64,000 nucleotides of DNA from Uranotaenia lowii (GCF_029784155.1 NW_026597011.1:28754-92753), one strand, 5' to 3'. Shown: positions 48,499-59,530, numbered from the stretch's first letter. The notes: a model not told the origin generated them from the sequence alone. Numbers and translations: made by a program.

Positions 48499-49384
48499 GG
48501 GGCATAATGAGAACCCTCACTGGGGCAGTATTAGCAACATTAATCAGGGCACGATGAGCGTTTTCTGCCGTGGAATCTAGCAGCGAATTTCTCTCGTTGA
48601 AATCAACTGAATAATAGAGCTACAGCTTGACTTGTTGCGTCTGATGATTTGGTTAGATGTCGGAGAGGTTATAAGTAAGCTCGAGTTCGATTCCCGATCG
48701 AGGTGATTTTTTTTTTCATTTACCATTCGTGACATGTATGAGTTTTTGAAGAATACAAGCAATTCACACACACTCATAGATTATGTGTTTGGTGCTTTGC
48801 ATCACCTGCCAAGATGCTACTAATCATGAAATGCAACAATCAAAATGATCGATCATGAATGGTAAATGATAAAAAATATATCGTCAGATGTAAACTGGTG
48901 AAGCTGTAGCTCTATCATTCAGGTCGAGTTGATCGAGTTGAATTCGCTGCTAGATGCTACGGCAGAAAACGCTCATCATGTCCCGATTAATGGTGCTCTG
49001 TTCGCCCCGAATCAATAAATTATAGTAAAAACGCGTTTTACAATGGACTAAATGATAAATCAAAAAACTAATGATGGTGAAAGTTGATGATCAATGTGAA
49101 TATCATGTTGCAGTGCGTACATTATAGATCAAGATGATTAAAAGATCATAAATACTTATTTGTTGGTGCTTGAAAATTATAGTATTTTCGTCACTTGAGA
49201 ACCTAGATGTTTTTGTTTAAATATTTCTGTAAAGATGATAAGAAGATTTCTTTTCTGGTGAAAAATTAATACTATAGGAAGTACGAAACTTTTCTCATGA
49301 ACATTTATTCAAGAAAATGCGTACTTTTGTAGAAAAGAGAAGTGCTTACTATGCCCCGGGTGCTCGTTATGCCCTTATCGCCCC
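48499..49384. mobile_element. TA-flanked fold-back MITE with GGGG ends (copy 1)
   Basis: 886 bp between TA dinucleotides (48497-48498, 49385-49386). The left end reads GGGGCATAATGAG and the right end, on the other strand, GGGGCGATAAGGGCATAACG, with GGGGCA words inside both. Inverted arms are strong inside, for example GAGCGTTTTCTGCCGT near 48555 against its complement near 48965, and the AGAGCTACAGCTT region near 48620 against 48903. The loop holds a tRNA-like B-box word GTTCGATTCC (48685-48694) followed by a T run; no convincing A box was found. It encodes no protein. Confidence 0.7.
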
Positions 49385-49664
49385 TACTGTTTCTCAAAGA
49401 AGGATTCAATAAAAGAATACAAAATTTAAATTCAGGATTTAAAAAAAGTCGATGTTCAATTTAAAAAAGTACCTACTAAGAAATTAATGATAAAACAATA
49501 TAAATGAATCAGAATTCAGGATCAATACTCAGCAGTTTTTTTTAATTTTTTTATAAATTAAAACAATGTTTTATTAATAAACTTTTAAAAACTGTTATGA
49601 TATCAAAAAACATGATACAAACTGAAAGTCATTCATAAAGAAGCGAATCAATATCTTCTATAAA

Positions 49665-50431
49665 CTTGAATTTCTGTCTGTCTGTCTGTTCTCTACAGAC
49701 TCTAAAACTACTGAGCCGATTGACGTGAAACTTGGTAAGTGGAGGCTTCTGAGTCCAGGGAAGATTTCTACAATAGTTTGGGGCCCCTCCTTCTCATCAA
49801 AAGGGGGGAGAGGGTCTCTTGAGACCCAAAAAAAAAGGTCTCTTGAGAACTAAAGTGATATGTCATCATATCTCGAGAACTGATCATGCAAAGAAAATTA
49901 AATTTAGTATGGGAGTGTTTTTTGGTACCCGGAATGTTTCTATGATGGTTTGATACCCCTCTCTTTTTCCAGTTGAAAGATAGGACGGAAGGAGGGGGGC
50001 TCTCTTGCAATTTTTTACATAACTTGAGAACTAATCTAACAAATGGAAACAAATTTGAGGATATGAGGGTATTTGACTATGAGAAATGTTTGTTTGAATA
50101 ATTGAGGTCCCTCCTCCCTTTAACACGGATATACATAGGGGGGAAGGGGGGCTTCCATGCAATTTTTTTGCATAACTCGAAAATTAATCGAGCAAATGAA
50201 ACCAAATATGACATCAAAGGGTTTTTGAGTATGAAAAATATTTCTATGAATAATAATTACTCACCCCTCCACTTTATAGGGAGATAGGAAGGGAAGATGG
50301 GACTCCCTTTCAAGTTTTTGCAGAGAACTTACCAAGTAAATGGAACCAAATTTGGCATGGGATGGTAATTCAATACCTACGAGGATTATTTCTATGATTA
50401 TTTGAAACAATTCCTTTCTTATAGTAGGTGG
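49665..50431. repeat. Degenerate tandem family headed by CTGTCTGTCTG (left part)
   Basis: Begins with a CTGTCTGTCTGT run and CAGACTCTAAAACTACTGAG, a header I recall as common in insect dispersed repeats. Then come about four units of roughly 165-190 bp, each built from a C/T-rich CCCCTCC block, a GGGAGGG-like block, CATAACTCGAGAA, AATGGAACCAAATTTG and TTTCTATGATT words. The array is cut at 50431 by the Gypsy insertion and resumes at 55359. The family's class is unknown to me and no protein frame is evident. The 280 bp before it (49387-49664) are AT-rich with nothing recognised. Confidence 0.65.
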
Positions 50432-50436
50432 ATAGG

Positions 50437-51249
50437 TGTGGTGTACCAAATAAAAACACGAGCGTTGTTTACTACAACTAGTGACTGCTTTATTGAACGA
50501 TGAGAATTAAAACTGAGCAAATTGGTTTTTTTTTAATTTTTCCAGGAATTTACCACTTAGGGCATTCTTCCCTATTCCGTCTTTCATGTGGTAATGCATT
50601 TCAGATTGTTTCTTGTCAGATTGTATCTTGTGGTTAGGTTAGTTAAGTTAAGTTAGTTAAGTTAGTTAGTTGGTTAAAAAAAAAATATAAAAAAAACAAA
50701 AAAAACTACCAAAAAAAAAAAATAAACAGAAAAAAAAAATGCAAAAAAAAAAACGAAAATAAGAGAAAAACCAAAACTCAAATAGACAAAATTGTTAAGT
50801 AGAACATAAAACCAGGAACGAAAATCCATACTTGACTACTTCATGTCGTACTTTTTACTGATACTTTATCCAGATTTTTCTGCGAATTCGTTTCCTAACA
50901 TATCCGGACCTGTGTGCCGCCCGAACATTTTGTATCTGATATATCCGGAATTGACTGCCATCAGGACTCCTTGTTTTCTTATAAAGCCGGATCTACATAC
51001 CGTAAGAAACATCTGTCCTCATATATCTGGACTTGAATTCCGAGATCAAATGTTCGTTATAAAGCCGGACTTGTGTACCGCTACCGGAAACAATTCGACT
51101 AACCTAACCTGAGCAAATTGGGAAACGGGATGCTTTATTTATACTCTCTCATACTGGTGCCGTTCTCTCTCGATTATGCCATTTTACTCTTCGTCGCCTC
51201 GGTCGGTCTCGCTGGTTGCTGTGTTATATATATAAGACAATACACTGCA
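50437..51249 (-). repeat. 3' LTR of the Gypsy element, interrupted
   Basis: Position-equivalent to the 215-bp right LTR but 813 bp long. About 596 bp (insert plus one copy of the target duplication) were added at 50526-51121. An AATAAA signal in element orientation lies near 50490, and a TATAAATA box is present. Confidence 0.93.
50526..51108 (-). mobile_element. Poly(A)-tailed retroposon nested in the Gypsy LTR
   Basis: 583 bp flanked by a perfect 13-bp duplication CTGAGCAAATTGG (50513-50525, 51109-51121). On the plus strand it starts with nine T, so on the minus strand it ends in a poly(A) tail. A long duplication plus a tail is the mark of LINE-type target-primed insertion. Minus strand, in order: GTTAGGTTAGTCG head, six degenerate units of about 40 bp sharing a CCGGA core (CCGG at 51065, 50987, 50945 and 50904; variants at 51027 and 50870), a very A/T-rich core (50670-50770), then a TTAACTTAACTAACC stretch. 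The words GGTTAGGTTAG (50632) and CTAACCTAACC (51099) are inverted copies. I do not recognise the source RNA. Confidence 0.8.
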
Positions 51250-51264
51250 ACTACTCCCTCTCCT
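51250..51264 (-). promoter_or_regulatory. Polypurine tract of the Gypsy element
   Basis: On the minus strand AGGAGAGGGAGTAGT directly precedes the 3' LTR and overlaps the end of the integrase frame. It would prime plus-strand DNA synthesis. Confidence 0.8.
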
Positions 51265-52192
51265 AGTTCCGAGGCGGTTTCACCACTCGATTGTATCTCG
51301 TAACATAGGTACCATCCGGTTGATGACGACCAACGCTTGACGGAACCGGAAAGGCTTCAGATGATGGTTCTTCTTCCGGTAGGCTCTCCATTGGATCTTC
51401 GTAGATTGAGTCGTCAATCGGCTCAGGACCAGGGGTGGCTCCGTCAGCTTCGTTACCATCAAAATCGTCGTAGGGGTACTTCATTATTTGGTGGCTGCGA
51501 CGTTTGACAGTTCCCATCTCTTGAGTGTGGCATTCGTAGAGCACAGAGCCTAGCCTAGCCACGATGCGACCACGAATCCAGGACTTCTTGTTGGGTTGGC
51601 GGTAGTCCCGGACGTAGACCGTTTCGTTGATGTTAAAGCTGACATCCTTCTTGGTTCGGTTTTGGTATTCGACAGTTTCTTTCTGCCGGATTGTAGACCT
51701 GGACTTCAAGTTGTCGAATCTGATGCGCATTTCCCTTCCAAACATTCGCTTGAAAGGACTTTCCCCAGTCGACGTGTGTGTTGTGGCTCGGTACATCTCC
51801 AGGAATGAATGTAGTTGGACACTTATTGGCTTCTTTGCAAACGAGGGATCACTCGCCAGCTTCTTCAGTGCCGCCTTGACCGTCTTGACCGCGTTCTCGG
51901 CTGCTCCATTCGAACACGGGCTATACGGTGCTGTCGTCAGGTGCTTGATGCCACGGGAAGAACAGAATGCCTGGAATTCTCCCGATGTAAAGGCAGTGCC
52001 GTTATCCGATACCAAAGTGCTGATCAGACCGAATCGGGAAATATATTCGGCCAACTTTTCCGATGTCTCCTTGGAAGTTAACGTTCGAACGGGGTAAACT
52101 TCCAACCACTTACTGTAGCTATCCACCAGGACTAGAAAATCGGCGCCTTGGAACGAAAAGTGATCGACATGAACTCGATCACCAGGGGCATG
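51263..52192 (-). pseudogene. Gypsy integrase fragment (catalytic core and C-terminus)
   Basis: The open frame continues the RNase H frame after an in-frame TGA at 52193-52195. The first internal ATG (52126) opens MDSYSKWLEVYP. The catalytic triad is visible: the D of MDSYSKW, the D of VSDNGTAFTS and the E of NGAAENAVKT, spaced as in retroviral-type DDE integrases. The C-terminal part (VYVRDYR, WIRGRIVARLG, VKRRSHQI) fits the DNA-binding tail of K02A2.6-like elements. The segment just before 52127 reads more like the family (SDPISPWRL, then TCPW) in another frame, so the stop may reflect two small indels rather than one nonsense change. Integrase would insert element DNA into the chromosome. 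Confidence 0.88.
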
Positions 52193-53266
52193 TCAACCGC
52201 CACGGTGAAATTGGATCACTCCTCTCCGGCCGCAAAATTCGCATTTCTTCCCGATGTCTTCGATTTCCTTGTCTAATGATGGCCACCAGAAATATGACGG
52301 TGCTAGGGACTTCATCTTGACGATCCCCATGTGTACGACATGGAGTTCACTCAGCAACGGTTTCCGAAGCTTCGCCGGGATGACGATGCGGAAACCCCAG
52401 AGAAGGACGCCTTCCTCCACGCTTAGTTCGTCTCGTCGCTGGAACAGCTTCTTGATTTCGCCGTCCTCAAGGTTTTGAGGCCAGCCCGATTTCAGATACT
52501 CCACGACTCGACTAATGACCTTGTCCCTTCGGCTTTCGATTATGATCTGCTTCCGCTCCACCAATGAGCGGGTTTCGACTTCGATGAAGTTGAGAAAACT
52601 GATGGCTTCTTCCTCGTCGACCTTCTCGTCTTGGTTACCTGTGCATGGAAATCGAGAAAGAAAATCTGCTACGACGTTGGATGTACCTTTGATGTGTTGG
52701 ATCTCGAAATCGAAGTTGGACAGATAGACTGCCCATCTCTGCAAACGCCCTGCTGCGGTTTCCGGTATGCCTTTTTCCGAAAACAGACCGATCAGTGGTT
52801 TGTGATCTGTCATCAGGATGAAACGACGCCCAGAGAGATAGCTGCTGAATCTCTGGACACCGTAGTAAATCGCCAGCGCCTCCCGATCGATGACCGAATA
52901 GTTGGACTCGTGCTTCTTAAAAACTCGGGAAGCAAAAGAAACTGGTCGCTCCTTGCCGTCTGGGAAGACGTGTACGATCACTGCTCCAATGCCTTCCTTC
53001 GACGCATCACTGTAGAGTTTAATCGGCAGATTACGGTCATAATGGGCCAGGACCGTGTCATCCGCCAAAAGCTGCTTCGCCGCTTTGAATGCCTCCTGGC
53101 ACTCCTTGGACCAACGGAACTTCACCTCTTCTTGCAGCAACCGGTACAAAGGCGTCAGATGTTGTGCCAAACTGGGACAAAACTTGGCATAATAGTTGAC
53201 CAGTCCCACAAAGGCACGAACCTCCTTGACGTCTTTTGGAACTCCCAACTGGATTATTGATTTCAC
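52193..53266 (-). pseudogene. Gypsy RT C-terminus, RNase H and integrase zinc domain fragment
   Basis: 357-codon frame. It opens with the tail of the reverse transcriptase thumb (VKEVRAFVGLVNYYAKF), then a Ty3-type RNase H with YSDASKEGIGAV, the DREALAIYYG block (residues about 127-136) and MTDHKPL. Near the C-terminus the integrase HHCC zinc motif is seen: LHVVHMG, YFWWPSLD, KKCEFC. It ends at a TGA right after that motif. Its start is displaced one frame from the upstream RT frame; the ATG at 53266 is merely the first after the break. Confidence 0.9.
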
Positions 53267-53270
53267 TTTT

Positions 53271-55112
53271 TCAGGATCTTTGGTCTACATAAAGATCACT
53301 GTCGATGTAATGTCCAAGATAACTCACACCACTTTTGAAAAACTCGCACTTGGTCTTATTAAGCACAAAACCTGTTTCTTTCAACTTACTAAGCACTTGT
53401 TCCAGGTTCTCTAAATGTTCTTTCACTGTTCGTCCAGTTACCAGCACGTCATCCAGGTAAATTATCGTTCCTCGACAACCTTGCAGGACTCGTTCTAGGG
53501 TTGCTTGAAACACTGCACACGCCGTTTTGGTCCCAAACGGCAATCGATTCACGTAGTACACACCACGGTGAGTACTCCACGCCAACAGATGCCTTGCTTC
53601 TTCATCCACTTCCAGTTGGTTGTAGGCATTCTTCAGGTCCAGCTTGGAAAAATGCTTACCACCTTGTAGCGCTGCGAAAATGTCGTCAATTATCGGGAAA
53701 GGGTGGTGGTCGTCCTTCAACCACGGGTTAACGGTCAGCCGATAATCTGCACACAAACGTATCGATGAATCCTTCTTCAAAACTGGGACGAGGGGGGTGC
53801 CCCATTCTGCTTCGGTTGATGGCACCTTGGAGATAATGCCGATGTTCTCCAATCGATCCAGTTCGTCTTCGACCTTCTCCTTGAAAGCCAACGGTACCCT
53901 GCGCGGCTTGAAAAACTTGAGGACAGCTCCATCCTTCAATGGTAGGTGAACTTTGCCGTATCGATAACAGCCTAATTCACCCTCGAAAACTTCTTGGTAC
54001 TTGGTCAGCAGCACATTCAACGGAGCTTTAAACTCTTTCATGCTCTCCGTCAAATGGCAAAAGTTGATCCTCAGTCCCCAACGCTGCATCGTCTGACGCC
54101 CTAGCAGTGGTTGCCGGTCACCCTCGAAGACGAAAATTTTCTCCCTGGACTTGTGGCCTTCGAATTTCATCTCCACCTCGAACTTTCCTGTTGCTTGGAA
54201 ACAGGACCCATTGTAACAGACGAACTGCTCCTTTCCGCTAGTCTCAAGATGCACTGATTTGAAATATTGACTGTACAGCGCATTTGAGATGGCACTAACC
54301 GGACTCCCAGTGTCCAGTTCAAACTCGACCAAATGGGGGGCGGGAGGGGGCGCATCCATCTTGTTCAGCGCCAAATGGTGAACTTTCGGTTTCCGGTCCT
54401 CTTTCGTTGCATCTTTCCTATTCGGGCAAACTTTGGCTAGATGCCTCTTCTTGTCGCACACCTTACACACATAGGACTTGTACTGGCACTTTCGGAAATT
54501 ATGATCCCCCTTTCCGCACGCATAACAACGGAAATTGGGGCTCGCCGGTTTCTTCAGCTTGTTTCCTTGGTCTGATTGGAACTTGTTAACCTCCAAAGAC
54601 TCCCGCTGGCGCAACGTTGACTCCTTTTTCATCGCCACCTTAACCAGGGCTTCAAAATTTGAGTCAGGATCCTCCTCGCACACTCGTTCATATACTGGGC
54701 CACGTTTCAGACCCACCACAAAAATGTTTTTGAGAAAAATCGGAAGGTCGTTCCCAAATTCGCAGTCAGCGGCCAACTTCTTGAGACGCGTCGACCACTC
54801 TATCACCGTTTCGCCGTCGCCTTGACGCGCTTCGATGAATCTCGTCCGCTCGTGGAAAATCACCAACGTTGGGGTAAATCGTTGGCGCATCAACGAACAA
54901 AGTTCGTCGAACTGCTTTGTTTCCGGCTTGTCCGGAAAACACAGGTTCCGAATCGTCTGGTAAACCTCCATCGACACCGCTGTGAGCAAAAATGCCGAGC
55001 GGCGCTCGTCTGCTTCCTCCTCGACTCCATAGGCCACGAAGAATCTCCTTAGCCGTTCCTCGTATAGGGACCATGAATCGCCAATATTGAACTCTGGAGG
55101 CTTGACATTCAT
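53271..55112 (-). pseudogene. Gypsy gag, protease and reverse transcriptase fragment
   Basis: The open frame reaches back to 55151 inside the LTR, but the likely start is the methionine at 55112 (MNVKPPEFNIGDSW), clear of the LTR. Numbering from 55151: capsid-like gag to about residue 190, CCHC-type zinc knuckles at about 205-240 (CYACGKGDHNFRKC, then CKVC), retropepsin motif FELDTGSP with D near 279, reverse transcriptase from about 390 with the DYRLTVNPWL, LDLKNAYNQLEV and LPFGTKTACAVFQ blocks, and the catalytic YLDD near 563. The frame stops just after the palm domain, where a 1-nt change shifts it relative to the downstream RNase H frame. RT would copy element RNA into DNA; as it stands the polyprotein is truncated. 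Confidence 0.92.
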
Positions 55113-55117
55113 TTCGA

Positions 55118-55135
55118 AAATCCCTTTCGTCGCCA
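55118..55135 (-). promoter_or_regulatory. Primer binding site of the Gypsy element
   Basis: Three nucleotides inside the 5' LTR, the minus strand reads TGGCGACGAAAGGGATTT. The first nine bases match the complement of the 3' end of tRNA-Ser(GCT) (GTCGCCA end) as I recall it; the rest is a looser match. The site overlaps the region just upstream of the gag start. Confidence 0.55.
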
Positions 55136-55138
55136 ATT

Positions 55139-55353
55139 TGTGGTGTACCAAATAAAAACACGAGCGTTGTTTACTACAACTAGTGACTGCTTTATTGAAC
55201 GATGAGAATTAAAACTGAGCTGATTGGGAAACGGGATGCTTTATTTATACTCTCTCATACTGGTGCCGTTCTCTCTCGATTATGCCATTTTACTCTTCGT
55301 CGCCTCGGTCGGTCTCGCTGGTTGCTGTGTTATATATAAGACAATACACTGCA
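55139..55353 (-). repeat. 5' LTR of the Gypsy element, uninterrupted
   Basis: 215 bp, TGCAGTGTA...GTACACCACA in element orientation. It has TATATAA near its start, GTATAAATA further in and AATAAAG before the end, giving promoter and poly(A) signals in the expected order. It serves as the empty-site control for the nested retroposon in the other LTR. Confidence 0.93.
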
Positions 55354-55358
55354 ATAGG

Positions 55359-55660
55359 ATTGGAAATATAAGAAGGGAGGAGCACAACTTCCATTTTGAT
55401 TGGCATAACCCGAGAATTTATCTAACAAATGGACAAAATTTGGCATTTGAAATTATTTTGGTATGGATCTAAAATTGTTTGAGACACCATCCTCCTTCCT
55501 GAGAGTAGGTACATAGGCAGAGAGCAGAAATTATTGACATAAGTTCTCAATTTATGCTTACCAAGTCAGCAACTAGAATCAAGTATGACAAAGAATATAA
55601 ATCCATATACATTTTGTTGTAAAGCCTGAAAACTTACAAACCAATGCACAATGGCGAAAA
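55359..55660. repeat. CTGTCTGTCTG-headed tandem family, right part
   Basis: Resumes the family cut by the Gypsy element: GGGAGGAGCAC block, GGCATAACCCGAGAATTTATC, AATGGACAAAATTTGGCAT and CACCATCCTCCTTCC words in the same order as at 50090-50430. Copy quality decays toward 55.6 kb. Confidence 0.6.
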
Positions 55661-57356
55661 AAGTGTTTAAACCACGAAGAAAATCAATATCTTCCTTCCT
55701 ACATGAACCAAATCTATAAAAATAAATTTTCCTTCAGTGAAAATATCCGAAAAATCGATCGGACATAGATTCAGACGTTGCACAAGCCAACGGACGGAGA
55801 TATAGTGCCTTTTAACCCCTAATTCCCCTATATGTTGTAGACAATCCAGAAAAACACTGAACAAAAATAGACCAATGTTGAGTGATTGTTTACGAGGAAT
55901 TAAATAAATGCTTTTTGAGCCACTGTACGCATCGAAAATTGAGGTATGACTCTTTTTAACCTTCAATTCCCCTACATTTTTCAATACATTGAGAAAAAAA
56001 CATGTTCGGGCAAGAAAATTTTGAACCAACTTAGACCTATCTTGTGTGATATTTTCCGAGGAGTCAAATGAAGCTGTTTGAGCCAACGCACGCATCTTAA
56101 AATAGAGTTATGGCCGTTTTACTCTCAATTTCCCTACATTTTTAATATTGTTCAGAAAAAGTATATTCGGACTTGAAAATTTTGAACCAAATAAGGCCTA
56201 TCTAATGTGGTTTGTTTTTTTTTTTCAAGAAATTGGATGGAGACTGTTCAAGGCACCGCATGCATTGTAAAATGGAGTTATGACGCTTTTACCCTCAATT
56301 CCCTTACATTTTTCAATTCATTGGGATAAAAGCATGTTTGGATCAAAAAATTTTGAACCAAATTAGGTTTATCTTGAGTGTTATCTGCCGAGCAATCGAA
56401 TGAAGGCTATTTGAGCCACCGCACTCATTGGAAAAAGGAGTTATGGCTGTTTTAACTTTAATTCTCCTACATTTTTAAAATACTCAAAAAAATCACGTTT
56501 TGCCATAAACATTTTGAATTAAATGAGAACTTTCTTGTGTGATTTTTTTCCGAGAAATCAAGAAAAGGCTATTTTAGGCACCGCACGCATTGGAAACGGA
56601 GTTTTGGATGACTTCCCCAACATTTTTCAAACCTATCAAAAAATCAATTTTGGACTTGAAAATTTTGAACCAATGGCTCAAATAACCTTCATTTGATTCA
56701 TCGGGAAAAATCACACCTAATAGTACGCATTTATTCTAGAATCGCCTTGTGCGAACCATTTTTTTAAATTAATTTTTAAAAAATATTGGGAAATTGTGGA
56801 TAAAATCAGCCATAACTCCAGTTTGCGATGCCTACGGTGACTGAAACAGCCTGCGTTCGACTTCTCGAAGAAAAACACACAAGTCTCATTTGGTTTCAAA
56901 TTTTCCAGTCCGAACAAGTTTTTTCTGAATCAATCGATAAATGTTGGAAGTTTTATGATAAAACAGCCATAACTCCAATTTTTAATTAGTGTTGTAGTGC
57001 TCAAATAGCCTTCGTTTGATGCCTCAAAAGTCTCAAGTCTCATTTGGTTCGGAGCTTTCAAGTCAGAACTTGTATTTTTTAGAATTAATTTAAAAATGTA
57101 GGGGAATAGTTGGTAAAAACAGCCATAACTCCATTTTCCAGTGCGTGCGGTGGCTCATACAGCCTTCATTCGATTCGTCGGAATAAATCACAAAACAAAA
57201 CACCCAATTGGTTTAAAATTATCAAGTCCGAACATGTTTTTTTTGCAATATGTTAAAAAATTACGAGAACTATGGTTAAAACAGCCATAACTCCATTTTC
57301 CAATACGTGCGGTGGCTCAAATAGCCTGCATTCGATTTTTCGAAAAAAAATACATA

Positions 57357-58310
57357 GGGGAGAGTGGGGATACTTGATCCCCTTTTCTTATTTTCACCAT
57401 ATCTTTTTGGGAAAATTTAGCAACTCGCCGTCTTTGACATTTTCTGACAGCTTGTAACTTCAAGTTTCTATGCTCCAAAAATTAGAACGCTTTTTAAACC
57501 CGTTGATGAACTAGAAGCATTTTCGTGGGAGTAAAAAAAATGCGATTTTTCTGAAGTTAGGGGAGACTTGATCCCCTATTGAAGGAGACTTGATCTTTTA
57601 TACAGGAAGCCCTATTCCTTGTATAAAAATCAAATAAAACCCCAAGTCATTTTACTATTTTGGTTACGTTTGTTCTCATTTCACAATTTATAGTAGACAT
57701 AAGAAGAAAATTCTATAACTTTGTCTCAACGCTAAAAACATTGCATATTTTTTATAATTAAGAGAAAATTAATTATTTTTGGTCTTTTCTTAAGACAATT
57801 GTTTGATAAATATTAGTTTTCGGATAAATATTAGTAATTTCGTAATCAGCAATCATAACGATCAATTCAGAAGAATAATATGCCGTTTGGAAGGGGGATC
57901 AATTGTACCCAACTCTAGGGGATCAATTATACCCATAATCAACATTTTACAAAACTTTTTCTGAAAAAAGTTGAGAGTTTTCCATTACTTTGAAAATATG
58001 GCATTATGAAGTTCATTCTACGCTCGAACGATTGATACATTGGAACAAATATTTTTTTCATAATTTTCCCATGTAAGGAACATTTTAAAGTGATGAAAAA
58101 AGATCTTCAAGTTACGTTTTGTGAAATTTTTCAAACAAAGTTCAATTACTCAAACAATTATTTTGTTAAAAATTTTTAAACTACAAGCATTATTATTTTG
58201 CTCATTTTGGAACATTTTTCTAGAACATTTTATCTTTGTAAGACATTCCAATTTCGAGATATAGCTGAGGAATCAAGTATCCCCAGGGATCAAGTATCCT
58301 CATTCTCCCC
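57357..58310. mobile_element. TA-flanked MITE with GGGG ends (copy 2)
   Basis: 954 bp between TA dinucleotides (57355-57356, 58311-58312). The left end is GGGGAGAGTGGGGATACTTG; the right end on the other strand is GGGGAGAATGAGGATACTTG, 2 mismatches over about 25 bp. Related GATCAATTGTACCC and GGGGAGACTTGATCC words recur inside (57562, 57895, 57918). Non-coding. It interrupts the inverted module. Confidence 0.85.
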
Positions 58311-58493
58311 TAAGGTCTCATTTTCTTCAAAATTTTCTTGTTCGAACATGCTTTTTCTGAACTATATTAAACATTTTGGGAAATTTTAGGGTAAATCGGC
58401 CATTAATGCATTTTTATTTGGTTTTTAATTTTATAGTCCAAATCAGTTTTTTTCTGGATTGTTTTCAAAATATTAGGGGTTAAAAAGACATTA

Positions 58494-59530
58494 GGTGATA
58501 TGAAAAAAAACCTAGCAATTGCTTTTGCTAAACTAAATCGAGCAGTCGAGCAGTCGCTTGAAGCAATTGCTTCGGTTGATATGAATAAAGTTTTTTTTTG
58601 ACAGCTGTTTTCTCTGTCAGGAGCTTTTACTTTTAGAACAAGCTAATTTGGTATGAATATAGCCAAAATCTGAAGTATTCGCTCGACAAATCTCCTAGCA
58701 ATAGCTTTATTTTCTAAGCATGCTCGGTAGCAGACTTTTCCAATAAAAAATTCTTTAGCAATGTCAAGAATTTATTAAATTAGCAATATTACACTTCAAT
58801 ACAATTTAAAAAGGCATTTTCAACATGGATAAAGAAAAGTCGGAGTGATAATCCAGCTTTTTTTCATATTCCTGTCGTTGTATGAAATGATTCGTCTAAG
58901 ATGAAACTAAACAAATCAATCAGTAAATATTCTAAATTAAAAATTCCGGCTAGAGTGGAAGAAGTCCCAATCGGCTTGAAGTTGGAAGAAAATTGTAATA
59001 ATTTAAAACATAATTCAGACTTCCATATTTATATGATTTTTTTATAATTCTAAGATTAAAAAAAAAAAATTAAGATGCGCGCCTATTGCCTTTTTTTTAT
59101 ACATCGGATTATCCCGATCCGAATACGTGTGGGAGAGCTATGATAAATGTTAAAGTTAGGCCATTTGTTGTTTGAATATATTCGAATATGTATTCATTTT
59201 TCATACATTCATCAACATACGAGCACGCATTAACCAAAAACTTTCCGGTCGTTCTTACACCCACCATCCGCACCGTCGACTTCATGGTTATTTTAGCCGG
59301 ACTTTTAAATTTTCTGATCGTCTTCTTTCATTTAACTTTAGAAAACTTCAGATTCTGCTGGTTGGATAGCTCTATTTTTCGAAGCAAAAGCTATGTTCTA
59401 AGACTTTAGTAAACATCCGCTAAGCAAATGTTTATTCATACCAAACTAAGCAAATGCTTTGGGCTTTTGCTTTGCTTGATTTCGAGCTAAGTAAAAGCTG
59501 CCGAAGCAATTGCTAAACCTTATTCATACC
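58494..59530. mobile_element. MITE with GTGRTATGAA termini
   Basis: About 1.04 kb. The left end reads GTGATATGAAAAAAAACCTA then GCAATTGCTTTTGCT; the right end on the other strand reads GTGGTATGAATAAGGTTTA then GCAATTGCTTCGGC. AAGCAAATGC and AGCAATTGC words are reused subterminally. Flanking sequence rejoins as GGGGTTAAAAAGACATTA with ATTATTTCTCCG, matching the uninterrupted inverted copy at 55790-55815. ATTA on both sides is the best duplication candidate, exact ends uncertain. No coding frame. Confidence 0.72.

Larger units (their letters stand above)
50437..55353 (-). mobile_element. Ty3/Gypsy LTR retrotransposon, degenerate coding region
   Basis: 4,917-bp element on the minus strand, flanked by ATAGG duplications (50432-50436, 55354-55358). 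LTRs read TGCAGTGTA...GTACACCACA in element orientation. Leaving aside the insertion in the left LTR, they differ by two substitutions and a 2-bp TA indel over 215 bp, so insertion was recent. Order from the 5' end on the right: LTR, primer site, gag, protease, reverse transcriptase, RNase H, integrase, polypurine tract, LTR. The coding part is broken by a frame change near 53270 and a stop near 52193. The domain order RT, RNase H, IN and the single gag-pol frame resemble insect elements often labelled K02A2.6-like. Confidence 0.95.

Noticed and set aside
50632..51108. DNA transposon defined by GGTTAGGTTAG inverted repeats, or a telomeric TTAGG patch
   Set aside because: The 13-bp duplication and poly(A) tail lie outside the left inverted word, so retroposition explains the insert. 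Two TTAGG-like units are too few for a telomeric call.
52631..53260. 209-codon plus-strand ORF, and the 156-codon one at 51627-52097
   Set aside because: Both are antisense shadows of the Gypsy RNase H and integrase regions, without domains of their own.
54766..55161. 131-codon minus-strand ORF over gag
   Set aside because: Alternative frame of the Gypsy gag; the overlapping frame has the recognisable capsid and zinc knuckles.
55667..56095. 142-codon minus-strand ORF
   Set aside because: It is made of the repeating 165-bp units and has no domain; the frame is an accident of the tandem repeat.
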